The notes: a model not told the origin generated them from the letters alone. 27,016 nucleotides of DNA from Mariaggregatimicrobium sp964498785 (GCA_964498785.1 CAZCJL010000097.1:1-27016), one strand, 5' to 3'. Shown: positions 8,627 through 16,394, counted from the first letter of the stretch. Numbers and translations: made by a program.

Positions 8627-8692
8627 AGCGCACCCTGAGGTCAGTATTATTCAATATTTTTTCTAATGCATTCAATCTGTGTTAGATTCAAT

Positions 8693-9271
8693 TTAAATTT
8701 CCAGCATTCTGCCGACATTTGAGATGATCTGGTTAAGTGTTTCAATAACACCGGAACCGGTTAATGCACTGGAAGGTATGCAAGGAACTCCATCTGCTGC
8801 TAACTTCTTTTGAAAATCTGCAGGAGAAACAGCATTTTCTATATCTTGTTTATTACACTGTACTACAACCGGAATTGAATTGGTCGATTTTTCCATGTCT
8901 TGAAGGTATTGTTTTAAATCAAGAAAAGCATGGATATTATCATCCATCCGGCCTGGTTGTGAATCTGCTACAAAAACAATACCATCTACACCTACCAGCA
9001 CTAGTTTGCGTGTGGCTTGATAATATGCTTGTCCCGGGACGGTATATAAATTAAATCGTGGCAATAAACCATTTATTTTGCCCATGTTTAATTGCATGAA
9101 ATCAAAAAACAGGGTTCTGTCCTCTCTGGTTTTGATTGTGGTTAGATCGCTACAAAACTTTGGGGAAATTTTTTCATGAATTTTTTCAAGATTTGTTGTT
9201 TTTCCGCTTAGTGCCGGGCCGAAATATACTATTTTTAAATGAACTTCTCCTTGCAATTCTTTGATAATCAT
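8693..9271 (-). CDS. MglA-type small Ras-like GTPase (module 1)
   Basis: The closer of the two paralogues to classical MglA. It has P-loop GPALSGKTT (18-26), switch I EDRTLFFDF (50-58), G3 TVPGQ (77-81), the following YYQATRKLVLVGVDGIVFVA (83-102), G4 NKQD (140-143) and G5 SAL (168-170). MglA proteins cycle between GTP and GDP forms and are switched off by MglB-type Roadblock dimers, several of which are encoded downstream. Length is 192 residues. The ATG has a distant GGAG (about 11 bases). It is the first gene of module 1, and a 660-base spacer with a mobile element separates it from the receptor gene upstream. Function as a molecular switch is well supported; its output is unknown. Confidence 0.93.
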   Translation of the reverse strand: MIIKELQGEVHLKIVYFGPALSGKTTNLEKIHEKISPKFCSDLTTIKTREDRTLFFDFMQLNMGKINGLLPRFNLYTVPGQAYYQATRKLVLVGVDGIVFVADSQPGRMDDNIHAFLDLKQYLQDMEKSTNSIPVVVQCNKQDIENAVSPADFQKKLAADGVPCIPSSALTGSGVIETLNQIISNVGRMLEI

Positions 9272-9421
9272 CCGGGGATTTACTCCGAGTTTAACGATTT
9301 TTTTCGTATTTATTTCAAGAACTTATCTTAATTGTTTTTTGACGCCCCCGATTTCCACCAAACAAGATACTACAGATCAGAAAAAATGTGATCTCCTTGC
9401 CTGACAATACTTATTTGAAAA

Positions 9422-9662
9422 GTTACTATTCAGCATAGAGCTGTCATTCCTGCGGATGCAGGAATCTATTTTAACGAAATCATTGTATAAGTCTTTCCAT
9501 TCCGGAATCATGTCTCGAATGACATTTTACAAAAAATGTCCGGTAGCAAGTGGCAATTGTATTTTTTTGTAAATCCCCCGATCAAATTCTTTTTATGTTC
9601 ATACACACGTCTATTGAAAAGGGAGACTCCTGCATTCGCAGGAGTGACGCCTGAATAGTTAC
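9422..9662. mobile_element. Copy A: small element with terminal inverted repeats and a GIY-YIG gene remnant
   Basis: The ends are inverted relative to each other: GTTACTATTCAG at 9422-9433, and CTGAATAGTTAC at 9651-9662, which reverse-complements to GTAACTATTCAG (11 of 12 identical). Inside each end is a 20-base palindrome (9446-9465 and 9626-9645) of the form CCTGC...GCAGG. Positions 9518-9612 and 9613-9661, read on the minus strand, match 26783-26877 and 26591-26639 near the right end of the window at about 140 of 144 bases. Relative to that copy exactly 143 bases are missing between the two blocks. It looks like a deleted, non-autonomous derivative (MITE-like). Confidence 0.75.
9518..9612 (-). 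pseudogene. GIY-YIG endonuclease fragment
   Basis: This segment encodes RRVYEHKKNLIGGFTKKYNC and a short tail, nearly identical to residues 27-58 of the GIY-YIG protein at 26705-26914. The GIY and YIG motif half is missing owing to the 143-base deletion, so no active nuclease can be made. A spurious open frame (9508-9696) reads through the palindrome on one side. The region after FTKKYN is not the normal family sequence, as in the other copy. Confidence 0.8.
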
Positions 9663-9931
9663 CATAATTTTTTTTAATGCGGAGATTTACCCGCAATCTG
9701 ATTTTAATTACTTTTGTGGCTTTTGATTATAGCATCTTGTTTCGTGTGAAAATCAGCGCTTTTTCCCCCAGATAAATTGGATTGTAAATGAAACTGAAAA
9801 ATAACGATTCGTTTTCAGCAAGCAGCCCGAAAAATTGCCATAAGTTGTAAAAAAAATATCCACCACCCTATGGTTGAATTGTGAAAACCACTTAATTATT
9901 ATTTGTTATTATTGTAGCTAACACTAAAAAA

Positions 9932-11128
9932 TTATCGGTGTTTACGTAGCCGAATAATAGCTGCTTCAAGGCTGGCTCGCATCCGATTAATAGAATCAGC
10001 AAGCTGACCAATCTCATCTTTGTTTTTTGTTTTAACTTCAATATCCAGCTCTCCATGACTAATTCGATTCGCTACCTGAGTCAGGTACTGTACCGGGCCG
10101 CTTATGCCCTGTGCAAGATAAACAGCAACCGCAACCGCAACAATAATACCTATAATCAAAGCAATAATAAACAAATTACGAAACGACGTGATAGGTTCGG
10201 TCAATTCATCTTTTTTAATAATGTTTAGTAATTTCCAATAAGTATCTGTTTTTCCCGGAGGAATAAACATTACGTGACAGACGAGGTTTTGGTCAGTAAA
10301 GGTGTGTCCGTCTTCTGGGGAAAGTACTTGCTGCAAATGCTCTTTGTCGAGTAATGCATTTAATTTGGCGTCTGTTTCCAGGTCCCTGCCCCATAGTTTT
10401 GTAGAATCCGGATGTGAAAAGAAATAGCCGTCTTTATCAACAAGGTAAAGTTTACCGGATTCTCTCAGGTTTGTAGAATCAATTCCGGCTAAAAATAATT
10501 TTGCATTCGCGGTCAACAAAATAATGCCTGCTCTGTTTCCGTTCGGATAAAAGACAGGGGTTGCATAACTTAAAACTGGTTGGTAAGGTATTGTAACTTC
10601 ATTATTTTCCATAAGTAAATAAATATTTGATACGTAAAACTCCCCATCATTCATCTTCATTGTCTGTTTAAAAAAATTATGGTGCGATTGATCTTGCAAA
10701 AATTCTGATTCAATAATTGTTATTTGTGATTTATCATTGTTCAACCGAAATAACTCTTCTCCGGATTCGTTAATATAGGAAAGATGATGATAGATCGTAT
10801 TATGTCTTGCAAAATTTACTAAATTCGTTTCCATCTCTGTTAGTGCGTTTTGCAATTGCCGTTCGTTCCTGGCCTGGATGAAGCGCAAAACTCTGTACAA
10901 ATCTCCGGATTCGCTAATATATTTTATGTCATGCATAACTCTTTTTAAATGTTGCTGCAGAGAGACGAGAGATATTCTCAGTTTATCAATTTTATAATTG
11001 ACAGTGATTTCAGTGACGGTTCGACTGGCGGAAACATAGGTATAAACATAAAAAATTAAAGGAATTAGAAGTATAATTAGGAAAGCTGCGATCATTTTGT
11101 TTTGAATTCGTGAATGAATAAAATTCAT
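9932..11128 (-). CDS. dCache-type sensor with HAMP domain and no output domain
   Basis: A 398-residue inner-membrane receptor. Transmembrane segment 1 is at about 11-33, followed by a periplasmic region (about 34-317) with the features of a double Cache ligand-binding domain (LSYATPVFYPNGNRAGIILL at 186-205, and GKLYLVDKDGYFFSHPDS at 225-242). Transmembrane segment 2 is at about 318-340, and a HAMP domain (GISGPVQYLTQVANRISHGE onward) runs to about 393. The protein stops five residues later, so there is no kinase, cyclase or chemotaxis signalling domain. A signal must therefore pass to a separate protein; the neighbouring DUF4388, Roadblock and GTPase proteins are the obvious candidates, by inference. 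AGGAG lies 8 bases before the ATG. The stop is genuine in this frame and no output domain follows in another frame. Confidence 0.88.
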   Translation of the reverse strand: MNFIHSRIQNKMIAAFLIILLIPLIFYVYTYVSASRTVTEITVNYKIDKLRISLVSLQQHLKRVMHDIKYISESGDLYRVLRFIQARNERQLQNALTEMETNLVNFARHNTIYHHLSYINESGEELFRLNNDKSQITIIESEFLQDQSHHNFFKQTMKMNDGEFYVSNIYLLMENNEVTIPYQPVLSYATPVFYPNGNRAGIILLTANAKLFLAGIDSTNLRESGKLYLVDKDGYFFSHPDSTKLWGRDLETDAKLNALLDKEHLQQVLSPEDGHTFTDQNLVCHVMFIPPGKTDTYWKLLNIIKKDELTEPITSFRNLFIIALIIGIIVAVAVAVYLAQGISGPVQYLTQVANRISHGELDIEVKTKNKDEIGQLADSINRMRASLEAAIIRLRKHR

Positions 11129-11222
11129 TAGTTAGTCTCCTCAGTTTACCCGCTAAAGCTAAATTTAAGTATGGATAACGACGATTTACACATTAAGCTC
11201 CCCCAAGCAATGTTTTTAATAG

Positions 11223-12011
11223 TTAGTATTTATTTAAGGATCGAATCATGACCTGTGAAAAGTTCAATTTTTTTTCTTCTTGTTTAATTTCATTGCTCAC
11301 TTTTTCCACCAAAACGGCGATTTTTGAACCAGGAAAATTATACCGGGATTCCCCCATTTTTTCTATTGTTTCATCGATAATAATACGTGCCATAGGCCCA
11401 ATAACAGTTACAAGTTCTTGTTCCATTGTTTTAAAAAAGTTAGCTGTGACAGACTGTATTTGAACACGACTGGAAGATTTTTCCTGAATTAAACCTGTTA
11501 ATGTTAAATTATAAATTGTTTTAGCGACTTCAAATTCATCTTTTCCTGTTAAATCGACAATATCACTTATTGTTCGCACGCCATTTATCTGAGAGATTAT
11601 CTCCCATTCCATCGGAGTTAGATTAACTCCGCTCGCATTGCTGCCCTGAACAAGTTCCGAAACCATGTTCATCGATCGAACGACACTTTTAATTTTTTTC
11701 CAGTCCTCGGTTTTTTTTTCGCCTTCTTTTAGCAATAATTCTGTATTTTGTTTGATGCTTGTCTGCGAGGTATCTGCACTATTTTCAAATTGAAAACGGC
11801 CATCAATCCAACCAAGCATATTCAACAACGCAATTTCTCCGGTTGAAGAACCAGCAGTACAATGAATAATTTGCCCATTCTTAACATAAATCTCGCCGTC
11901 AGCAACACTATTGGTTACAGCAAGGCATCCATTCATCTTGCCTGAATTAAGCATCTTTAGAATTTGTAATAACGACATTTCAGAAATATTACCTGATAGC
12001 GTTTCGGCCAT
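11223..12011 (-). CDS. DUF4388 protein with winged-helix-like middle and an IGPMA-type C-terminal domain
   Basis: A 262-residue cytoplasmic protein. DUF4388 occupies about residues 1-85 (GNISEMSLLQILKMLNSGK, GEIYVKNGQIIHC, GRFQFE). A region at about 130-178 resembles a winged helix of the kind often found with DUF4388 (LTPMEWEIISQINGVRTISD, ending LTLTGLIQ). The last 75 residues contain TVIGPMARIIIDETIEKMGE, a pattern also seen at the C-terminus of some myxobacterial and other regulatory proteins. I recall this only from the family and could not check it. It lies upstream of the receptor gene with a 94-base spacer and could be co-transcribed with it. A good Shine-Dalgarno (GAGG) precedes the ATG. 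The role is inferred to be signal relay; DNA binding is possible but not shown. Confidence 0.75.
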   Translation of the reverse strand: MAETLSGNISEMSLLQILKMLNSGKMNGCLAVTNSVADGEIYVKNGQIIHCTAGSSTGEIALLNMLGWIDGRFQFENSADTSQTSIKQNTELLLKEGEKKTEDWKKIKSVVRSMNMVSELVQGSNASGVNLTPMEWEIISQINGVRTISDIVDLTGKDEFEVAKTIYNLTLTGLIQEKSSSRVQIQSVTANFFKTMEQELVTVIGPMARIIIDETIEKMGESRYNFPGSKIAVLVEKVSNEIKQEEKKLNFSQVMIRSLNKY

Positions 12012-12112
12012 CGTATTACCTCTTTATATAATTAATATACGTAGATTTATTTGAGGTTTTACGCTCCACAAATCTGTATTTTTTGGTTCGTATTCGCGCG
12101 ATACTGAAAATA

Positions 12113-12134
12113 AAAACGAAATAGTGGATTTCGT
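12113..12134 (-). terminator. Weak AT-rich hairpin followed by a T-rich stretch
   Basis: On the minus strand ACGAAAT and ATTTCGT form a 7-bp stem around a CCACT loop (12116-12134), followed by TTTTATTTT. It lies about 105 bases upstream of the DUF4388 gene at 11223-12011. It could be a backup terminator or an attenuator in that gene's leader. The stem is weak. Confidence 0.25.
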
Positions 12135-12621
12135 GTGAAAACGCAAGAATGTCAAAAAGTTAGCTGCTTTATGATTATGCTTTTGCGTAAAAAATATTAT
12201 GAACAACTAATTGCTTAAGGCGTGATAAATTTTACAAAAAATAATCCAAGTATAATAAAAATTTAAAAATGTAAATCACGCAGATAATAACTATATAAAA
12301 TAATAAAAGTTGTTCGCAATTAATATACCAATCTATTGATAAGATTGTTACAATATCTTTAAATGGTAGATTGTAAAAAAAGAATGAATTATAACTGATG
12401 TATTAATATAAATGTAAGTTCGTTGTTATTTAATGTGTAAGTAATTGAAACAATTGTATTATTATGAAACAAATTAAATTAGATTAAAATTATATTTTAT
12501 TTAACCGAAAATTAGTCGGCTGATTATATGATGGATAAAAAAAGAATGGTTCAATTTTGGGCCAGTATGTTAAGGGGAGTAATGTGTGATATTAGAGTTA
12601 TCAATTTGCGCCCAGGCGAAA

Positions 12622-12656
12622 ATAAAAAAAAAGAAACCCATCTGCTGATGGGTTTC
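12622..12656 (-). terminator. Rho-independent terminator of the PEPCK-like gene
   Basis: On the minus strand a perfect 10-bp stem (GAAACCCATC with GATGGGTTTC, 12633-12656) with a 4-base loop is followed by nine T residues (12632-12624). It begins 18 bases after the stop of the PEPCK-like gene. This is the clearest terminator in the window. Confidence 0.9.
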
Positions 12657-12674
12657 TGATAACAACGAAAGGTT

Positions 12675-14516
12675 TTAAATGAATTTAAACGGGCGCGGGG
12701 GGCGTTTTTTGGATGTCCAGGAACCAGGTACAGCGGTTTTAGCGTTCTCTTTAGATTCAGATTTTTTTTCTGGAATAAATACATTACTTTTTGTCCGCTT
12801 TTTAGAAATCGCAAACGATTTTTCTGCATATTTAAGTATACGAGAATCAAGTCCTTCAGAGGCAATTTCTTTGGTAAACTCTCGACGTCCGGCTACAATG
12901 TTTTCAATATATTCGTCGATTTGATCTTGCGAGTAAAAGTTGTGAGGATCAAATTTAGATAAGTCCTGTCCTTCGCAGGATATAATTTCTTCTGTGCCCA
13001 GCATTTGTTTTTCATAACGATTTGTTCCTCGTAAATCACCTCTTTGGACTGCTGCCATTAAATCAATTGGAACGCGAACGACTTTCCGGATCAGGCGTTT
13101 TTTAGGAGTCTCGCCATCCATATATTCATCAAGTATTTCTCCGACACCACCGGTATTATATTGGTAAAATTGAACTTTTCCCGGAAAACGCTCCATCAAA
13201 TCCATAATGATGTCATGAAATCTATTCACTTTTCGGGCTCTGGATCCGACAATAAATGGATCGGTTCCCACAATCCGCACAGATTCTCCGGCTTTTAATG
13301 GCTGGGACGCGTAGCTGTGCGTGGATTCTCCCCAAAGGTAGGCGAGTACAGCTTGTTCGGCAGTTAATTTTTGCGAGAAAGGCATGATCGTATTTCGGCG
13401 GGTAATGAAAGCAAAAATAATTCCATCCAATTCTTCTAAAGAAGGCAGATTAATGGTATCAGATTCAATACTAACCAGTCGCCGACCACGTTTAATACGT
13501 AGTTTGCTTTTCTGAATTACGGATCTTCCATTTGCACATAAGCTCTCATCAAGGAAGTCAGGATTCCCTTTTGAATCGATCATTACGTTTTCATAAAGCG
13601 CTGATTTATCGATTAATGCATAATACATTGCTTCCTGCAATTTTTCATCCACATCAGTTTTTACAAAAAAACCAGCTTCACTGCCATACGCCGAGCCATC
13701 ACGGCGCAGGAAAACGATGTCATCCTGGGTGGCCTCTGTTTTTTCGCCTCGTTTGTGGTCCAGTCCTAATTGATGACACGACCAGGTTGATTTTCCCGTT
13801 GCCGTTAAGCCAAACAGGAAAACACCAATAGTTTTTATTTTGTCGTCTTTGACATCTCGTACGTACACGGTTTTGGTCCCGGCGTGGAGGCCTAACATAT
13901 CATGTTCGTCTGCATACCACATTGCCTGCCGTAAAAATCCTTTTTTATCTTCACCCATGTAATCTGAGCCCAGTGCAATATTCAAATTATATTCAGGAAG
14001 CGTAAGCACCTGTTGCCTGATTTGATGTTCTTCTGGAATATGAATCATTGTGAATTCAGGCCCGGGGCGTCCGCTGGGTTCAAACATGGTATTCGCCCAC
14101 ATGTAGGCAATGCGATAATTTTTCGGATCGGCAACGGAAATATATAAGTTGCAAATGGGATTGTACTCACTGTTATTTCCCATTTGCCGCTGAATATGGA
14201 CAAACGGCAATGTTCGCAGCATGTGAAGTACATTATGAAGTTCGTTTGGTGCTGATTCGATAATATTTTTATGTAATTCTGTTGGCCTTGGAAGACGTAC
14301 ATTTTCGCTTCCCATATAAACAGTGCGCGGGGCAATTCGGCTGGAAATTGCTGAACGCCAGCCATAAGAACCAAATTTAGTTTTTGTACCTGTTTTAAAC
14401 GCTGGTTTTTTTATTTTTTTTAAAGGGAGATGTTGGATGTTCGGTCCGTTTAGTAGTGGTACCATATTTTCATAAAACTGGCGGTAAGCATCTTCATCAT
14501 ATTTGGGTGTGGACAT
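12675..14516 (-). CDS. Divergent ATP-type phosphoenolpyruvate carboxykinase-like protein
   Basis: Homologous over its length to ATP-dependent PEPCK, which converts oxaloacetate and ATP to PEP, CO2 and ADP. Retained features are YMGEDKKG at 186-193 (the substrate and metal lysines), a histidine at 211 in GLHAGTK, P-loop GLTATGKST at 236-244, adjacent aspartates 265-266 and QKLTAEQAVLAYLWG, the counterpart of the RLTADQ region. Differences are notable. The usual GLSGTGKTT is GLTATGKST, the GDDEHGW motif reads TQDDIVF, and the NTRxxYPI segment is not recognisable. At 613 residues it is longer than typical (about 520-540), with an N-terminal extension and a basic, proline-rich tail. AAGGA lies 6 bases before the ATG. 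It may be an active variant or a related kinase; the fold assignment is firm, the reaction less so. Confidence 0.82.
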   Translation of the reverse strand: MSTPKYDEDAYRQFYENMVPLLNGPNIQHLPLKKIKKPAFKTGTKTKFGSYGWRSAISSRIAPRTVYMGSENVRLPRPTELHKNIIESAPNELHNVLHMLRTLPFVHIQRQMGNNSEYNPICNLYISVADPKNYRIAYMWANTMFEPSGRPGPEFTMIHIPEEHQIRQQVLTLPEYNLNIALGSDYMGEDKKGFLRQAMWYADEHDMLGLHAGTKTVYVRDVKDDKIKTIGVFLFGLTATGKSTWSCHQLGLDHKRGEKTEATQDDIVFLRRDGSAYGSEAGFFVKTDVDEKLQEAMYYALIDKSALYENVMIDSKGNPDFLDESLCANGRSVIQKSKLRIKRGRRLVSIESDTINLPSLEELDGIIFAFITRRNTIMPFSQKLTAEQAVLAYLWGESTHSYASQPLKAGESVRIVGTDPFIVGSRARKVNRFHDIIMDLMERFPGKVQFYQYNTGGVGEILDEYMDGETPKKRLIRKVVRVPIDLMAAVQRGDLRGTNRYEKQMLGTEEIISCEGQDLSKFDPHNFYSQDQIDEYIENIVAGRREFTKEIASEGLDSRILKYAEKSFAISKKRTKSNVFIPEKKSESKENAKTAVPGSWTSKKRPPRPFKFI

Positions 14517-14957
14517 GCGTATTCCTTAAATTAGATAATGAACAATTTTTAAGTCAACTCAATAATTCTTTGATGATAGAATTAAATTACAGAAAAAATT
14601 ATCGAAAATCAAGAACAAAATTTTATACAAGGTTGCATGAGAACTTATGGTAAAAAAATGTTGCAAATCAACTTATTTTTCCATATATTGAACGTTATCC
14701 AATAGATAGTTACTTAACCTGCATTATTCACAAAACGTGCCACAGAAGCACAGAGGTCACAGAGAAACAACAACTTGTGTGCATATTGCTTTTTAACCTG
14801 AGTTAAGAAAAATACGAGTTGCTATTGTTTGCGTAATGTTTTGAAAATAAAAACGCTGTGTACTCTGAGCCTCTGTGGCTATGAATTTTTCAGGTTAAAT
14901 ATTTATTGAATTTTATCTGCAATAAACTAACTAAAATTGCGGCTTCAAGGAGGCACT
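14517..14957. other. Divergent intergenic region
   Basis: About 440 bases between the PEPCK-like gene (leftward) and the flotillin-like gene (rightward). It must hold both promoters. On the minus strand TTGACT (14557-14552) and TCTAAT (14535-14530) with a 16-base spacer look like a promoter, but transcription would begin inside the PEPCK-like gene's Shine-Dalgarno, so this is doubtful. The right half is the inverted-repeat element at 14714-14898. Confidence 0.5.
14714..14898. mobile_element. MITE-like inverted-repeat element
   Basis: The ends are imperfect inverted repeats about 45-50 bases long. The left arm starts TTAACCTG (14714) and includes GCCACAGAAGCACAGAG. The right arm, reverse-complemented from 14898, also starts TTAACCTG and includes GCCACAGAGGCTCAGAG. 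Both share an ATTCA segment in between, and the left arm has about seven extra bases. The core, about 75 bases, encodes nothing. Sequences of the CACAGAG type are scattered in many bacterial genomes. It lies just upstream of the flotillin-like gene and may affect its transcription. Confidence 0.65.
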
Positions 14958-16394
14958 ATGGAATTTATTTCGCTTAATTTAATTATCATTATAGCTGTTG
15001 TTATTGTTCTGATTGTACTGTTTTTTATTGCGTTATCCCGGCAATATCATAAAGCAGGGCCAAATGAGGCCTTGATAATCTCTGGTGGCAGGACGCGTAA
15101 AATACAGGATCCTGACGGAACTGTAAAAAAAATCGGCTATCGAATAAGTATCGGTGGCGGCACATTAGTAAAGCCACTTGTAGAGCGAGTGGAAATATTG
15201 CCGTTGAATGTTATCACACTGAACATTAAAACCCCTGAAGTTCTTACTGCACAGGGAGTACAGGTAATTGCAGAGGCGCTGGCGCAGGTGAAAATCAGCA
15301 GTGAAGAATATGCGATTCGTCGTGCAGCCGAACAATTTTTGGGCAAAAATTCAGACGCCGTTCGTGATGTTGCGGACGGGGTTTTGGAAGGTGTTATGAG
15401 GGCTGTATTAGGTACAATGACTGTTGAAGAAATTTATCAAAATCGTGAGAAGTTTGCTGAAAAAGTGAAGCAAGCTGTTTCCGAGGATTTTACTAAGATG
15501 GGATTGGAACTGCTTTCGTTTGCATTACGCGATATTAGTGATACAAAAGGATATTTGGCTGCGTTGGGACAACCGCGGATTGCCCAGGTTAAAAAGGATG
15601 CTTCTATTGCCCAGGCCGAGGCGGATAAAGACGCCTCAATTAAAGCGGCGCAAGCGCGAAAAGACGGCGATATTGCAAAGTTAAAAGCAGAGACCGAAAT
15701 CGCTAAAGCAAACCGTGATTTTGAAGCAAATCGTGCATCATTCCAGGTAAGTATCAACCAGGCGAAAGCACAGGCTGATTTTGCCTATGATCTTGAAAAA
15801 CAAAAAATGAACCAGCAGATAAGAAGAGAAGAATCTCAGGTGAAATTAATTGAAAAAGAGAATGCGATCAAAATTGAAGATATGGAAATTCAGCGTCGGG
15901 AAAAGGAGCTTGATTCATCTGTAAAAAAAGAAGCTGATGCTAAAAAATATCAATCACAAGCCGAAGCAGATGCAGAAAGTTATCGACTGGCTGCAGAAGC
16001 AAAAGGACGAGCCGAAGCACGTAAACTTGAGACTGAAACAGAAGCTGAATTCATCCGATCACAGGGAGAGGCAGAAGCGGAGTCTATGCGCATGAAAGCC
16101 GAGGCATGGAAAGATTACAATGAGGCTGCCATTTATAAAATGGTGATTGATGCATTACCCGAATTAGCGCGGGCTATATCTGAACCGCTTTCAAAAGTTG
16201 ATAAAATTGTGATGATCGATAGCGGGGGAGAGGGATCACCCGGAATTTCCAGGTTAACAGGCCAGGTAGCACAGGTTTTAGCGCAAATGCCAACTGTAGT
16301 CGAATCGCTAAGTGGGGTGGATATGAAAAAACTTTTGGAAAAATTACCAGGCCTTGCCAAAGAACAGACTCAGAAAAAAGACGCATCAAAATAG
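14958..16394 (+). CDS. Flotillin-like SPFH/band-7 membrane protein
   Basis: A 478-residue protein with one N-terminal transmembrane segment (about residues 8-30), then an SPFH domain to about residue 205. A long coiled coil follows (about 210-405), rich in alanine, glutamate and lysine with repeated QAEAD/EAEA units. The C-terminal segment is less charged (LTGQVAQVLAQMPTVVESLS). This is the flotillin layout (FloT/YuaG), whose members form membrane microdomain scaffolds. The ATG at 14958 is used because AAGGAGG (14947-14953) lies just upstream; an in-frame TTG at 14937 lies before that site. No NfeD partner gene is nearby. It precedes the aminotransferase fusion by 47 bases on the same strand and may be co-transcribed. 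Confidence 0.9.
   Translation: MEFISLNLIIIIAVVIVLIVLFFIALSRQYHKAGPNEALIISGGRTRKIQDPDGTVKKIGYRISIGGGTLVKPLVERVEILPLNVITLNIKTPEVLTAQGVQVIAEALAQVKISSEEYAIRRAAEQFLGKNSDAVRDVADGVLEGVMRAVLGTMTVEEIYQNREKFAEKVKQAVSEDFTKMGLELLSFALRDISDTKGYLAALGQPRIAQVKKDASIAQAEADKDASIKAAQARKDGDIAKLKAETEIAKANRDFEANRASFQVSINQAKAQADFAYDLEKQKMNQQIRREESQVKLIEKENAIKIEDMEIQRREKELDSSVKKEADAKKYQSQAEADAESYRLAAEAKGRAEARKLETETEAEFIRSQGEAEAESMRMKAEAWKDYNEAAIYKMVIDALPELARAISEPLSKVDKIVMIDSGGEGSPGISRLTGQVAQVLAQMPTVVESLSGVDMKKLLEKLPGLAKEQTQKKDASK

Larger units (their letters stand above)
9272..9931. other. Long intergenic spacer holding a mobile element
   Basis: 660 bases separate the receptor gene from the GTPase gene on the minus strand. 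The middle part (9422-9662) is the palindrome element described separately. No gene was seen in 9272-9421 or 9663-9931. A short dyad, AGATCA (9374-9379) with TGATCT (9389-9394), lies upstream of the GTPase gene but is too small to interpret. No strong terminator was found after the receptor gene. Confidence 0.5.
12012..12674. other. AT-rich intergenic spacer
   Basis: About 660 bases between the DUF4388 gene and the PEPCK-like gene, very AT-rich, with no frame that looks like a protein. It contains the PEPCK-gene terminator (12622-12656) and a weaker hairpin (12116-12134). It should also hold the promoter for the signalling cluster on the minus strand, but I could not assign one with confidence. 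Confidence 0.55.

Noticed and set aside
7949..8638. Plus-strand frames within the DUF4388-Roadblock gene
   Set aside because: Antisense shadows of a well-supported gene, with no ribosome-binding sites.
9374..9394. AGATCA...TGATCT dyad upstream of the module 1 GTPase
   Set aside because: Six-base arms in AT-rich DNA are expected by chance; no repeat of the motif was seen elsewhere in the window.
9422..9662. Palindromic repeats as a possible CRISPR array
   Set aside because: Only two palindromes per element, with no regular spacers and no cas genes; the matching copy elsewhere shows a mobile element.
12024..12206. 60-residue minus-strand frame upstream of the DUF4388 gene
   Set aside because: Low-complexity AT-rich translation, no ribosome-binding site, and it would run through a hairpin; probably leader DNA.
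14530..14557. TTGACT / TCTAAT promoter for the PEPCK-like gene
   Set aside because: Good match and spacing, but the transcript would start inside the Shine-Dalgarno sequence, so it is not listed as a promoter.
14456..14653. 65-residue plus-strand frame
   Set aside because: It overlaps the start of the PEPCK-like gene in antisense, has no ribosome-binding site and resembles nothing.
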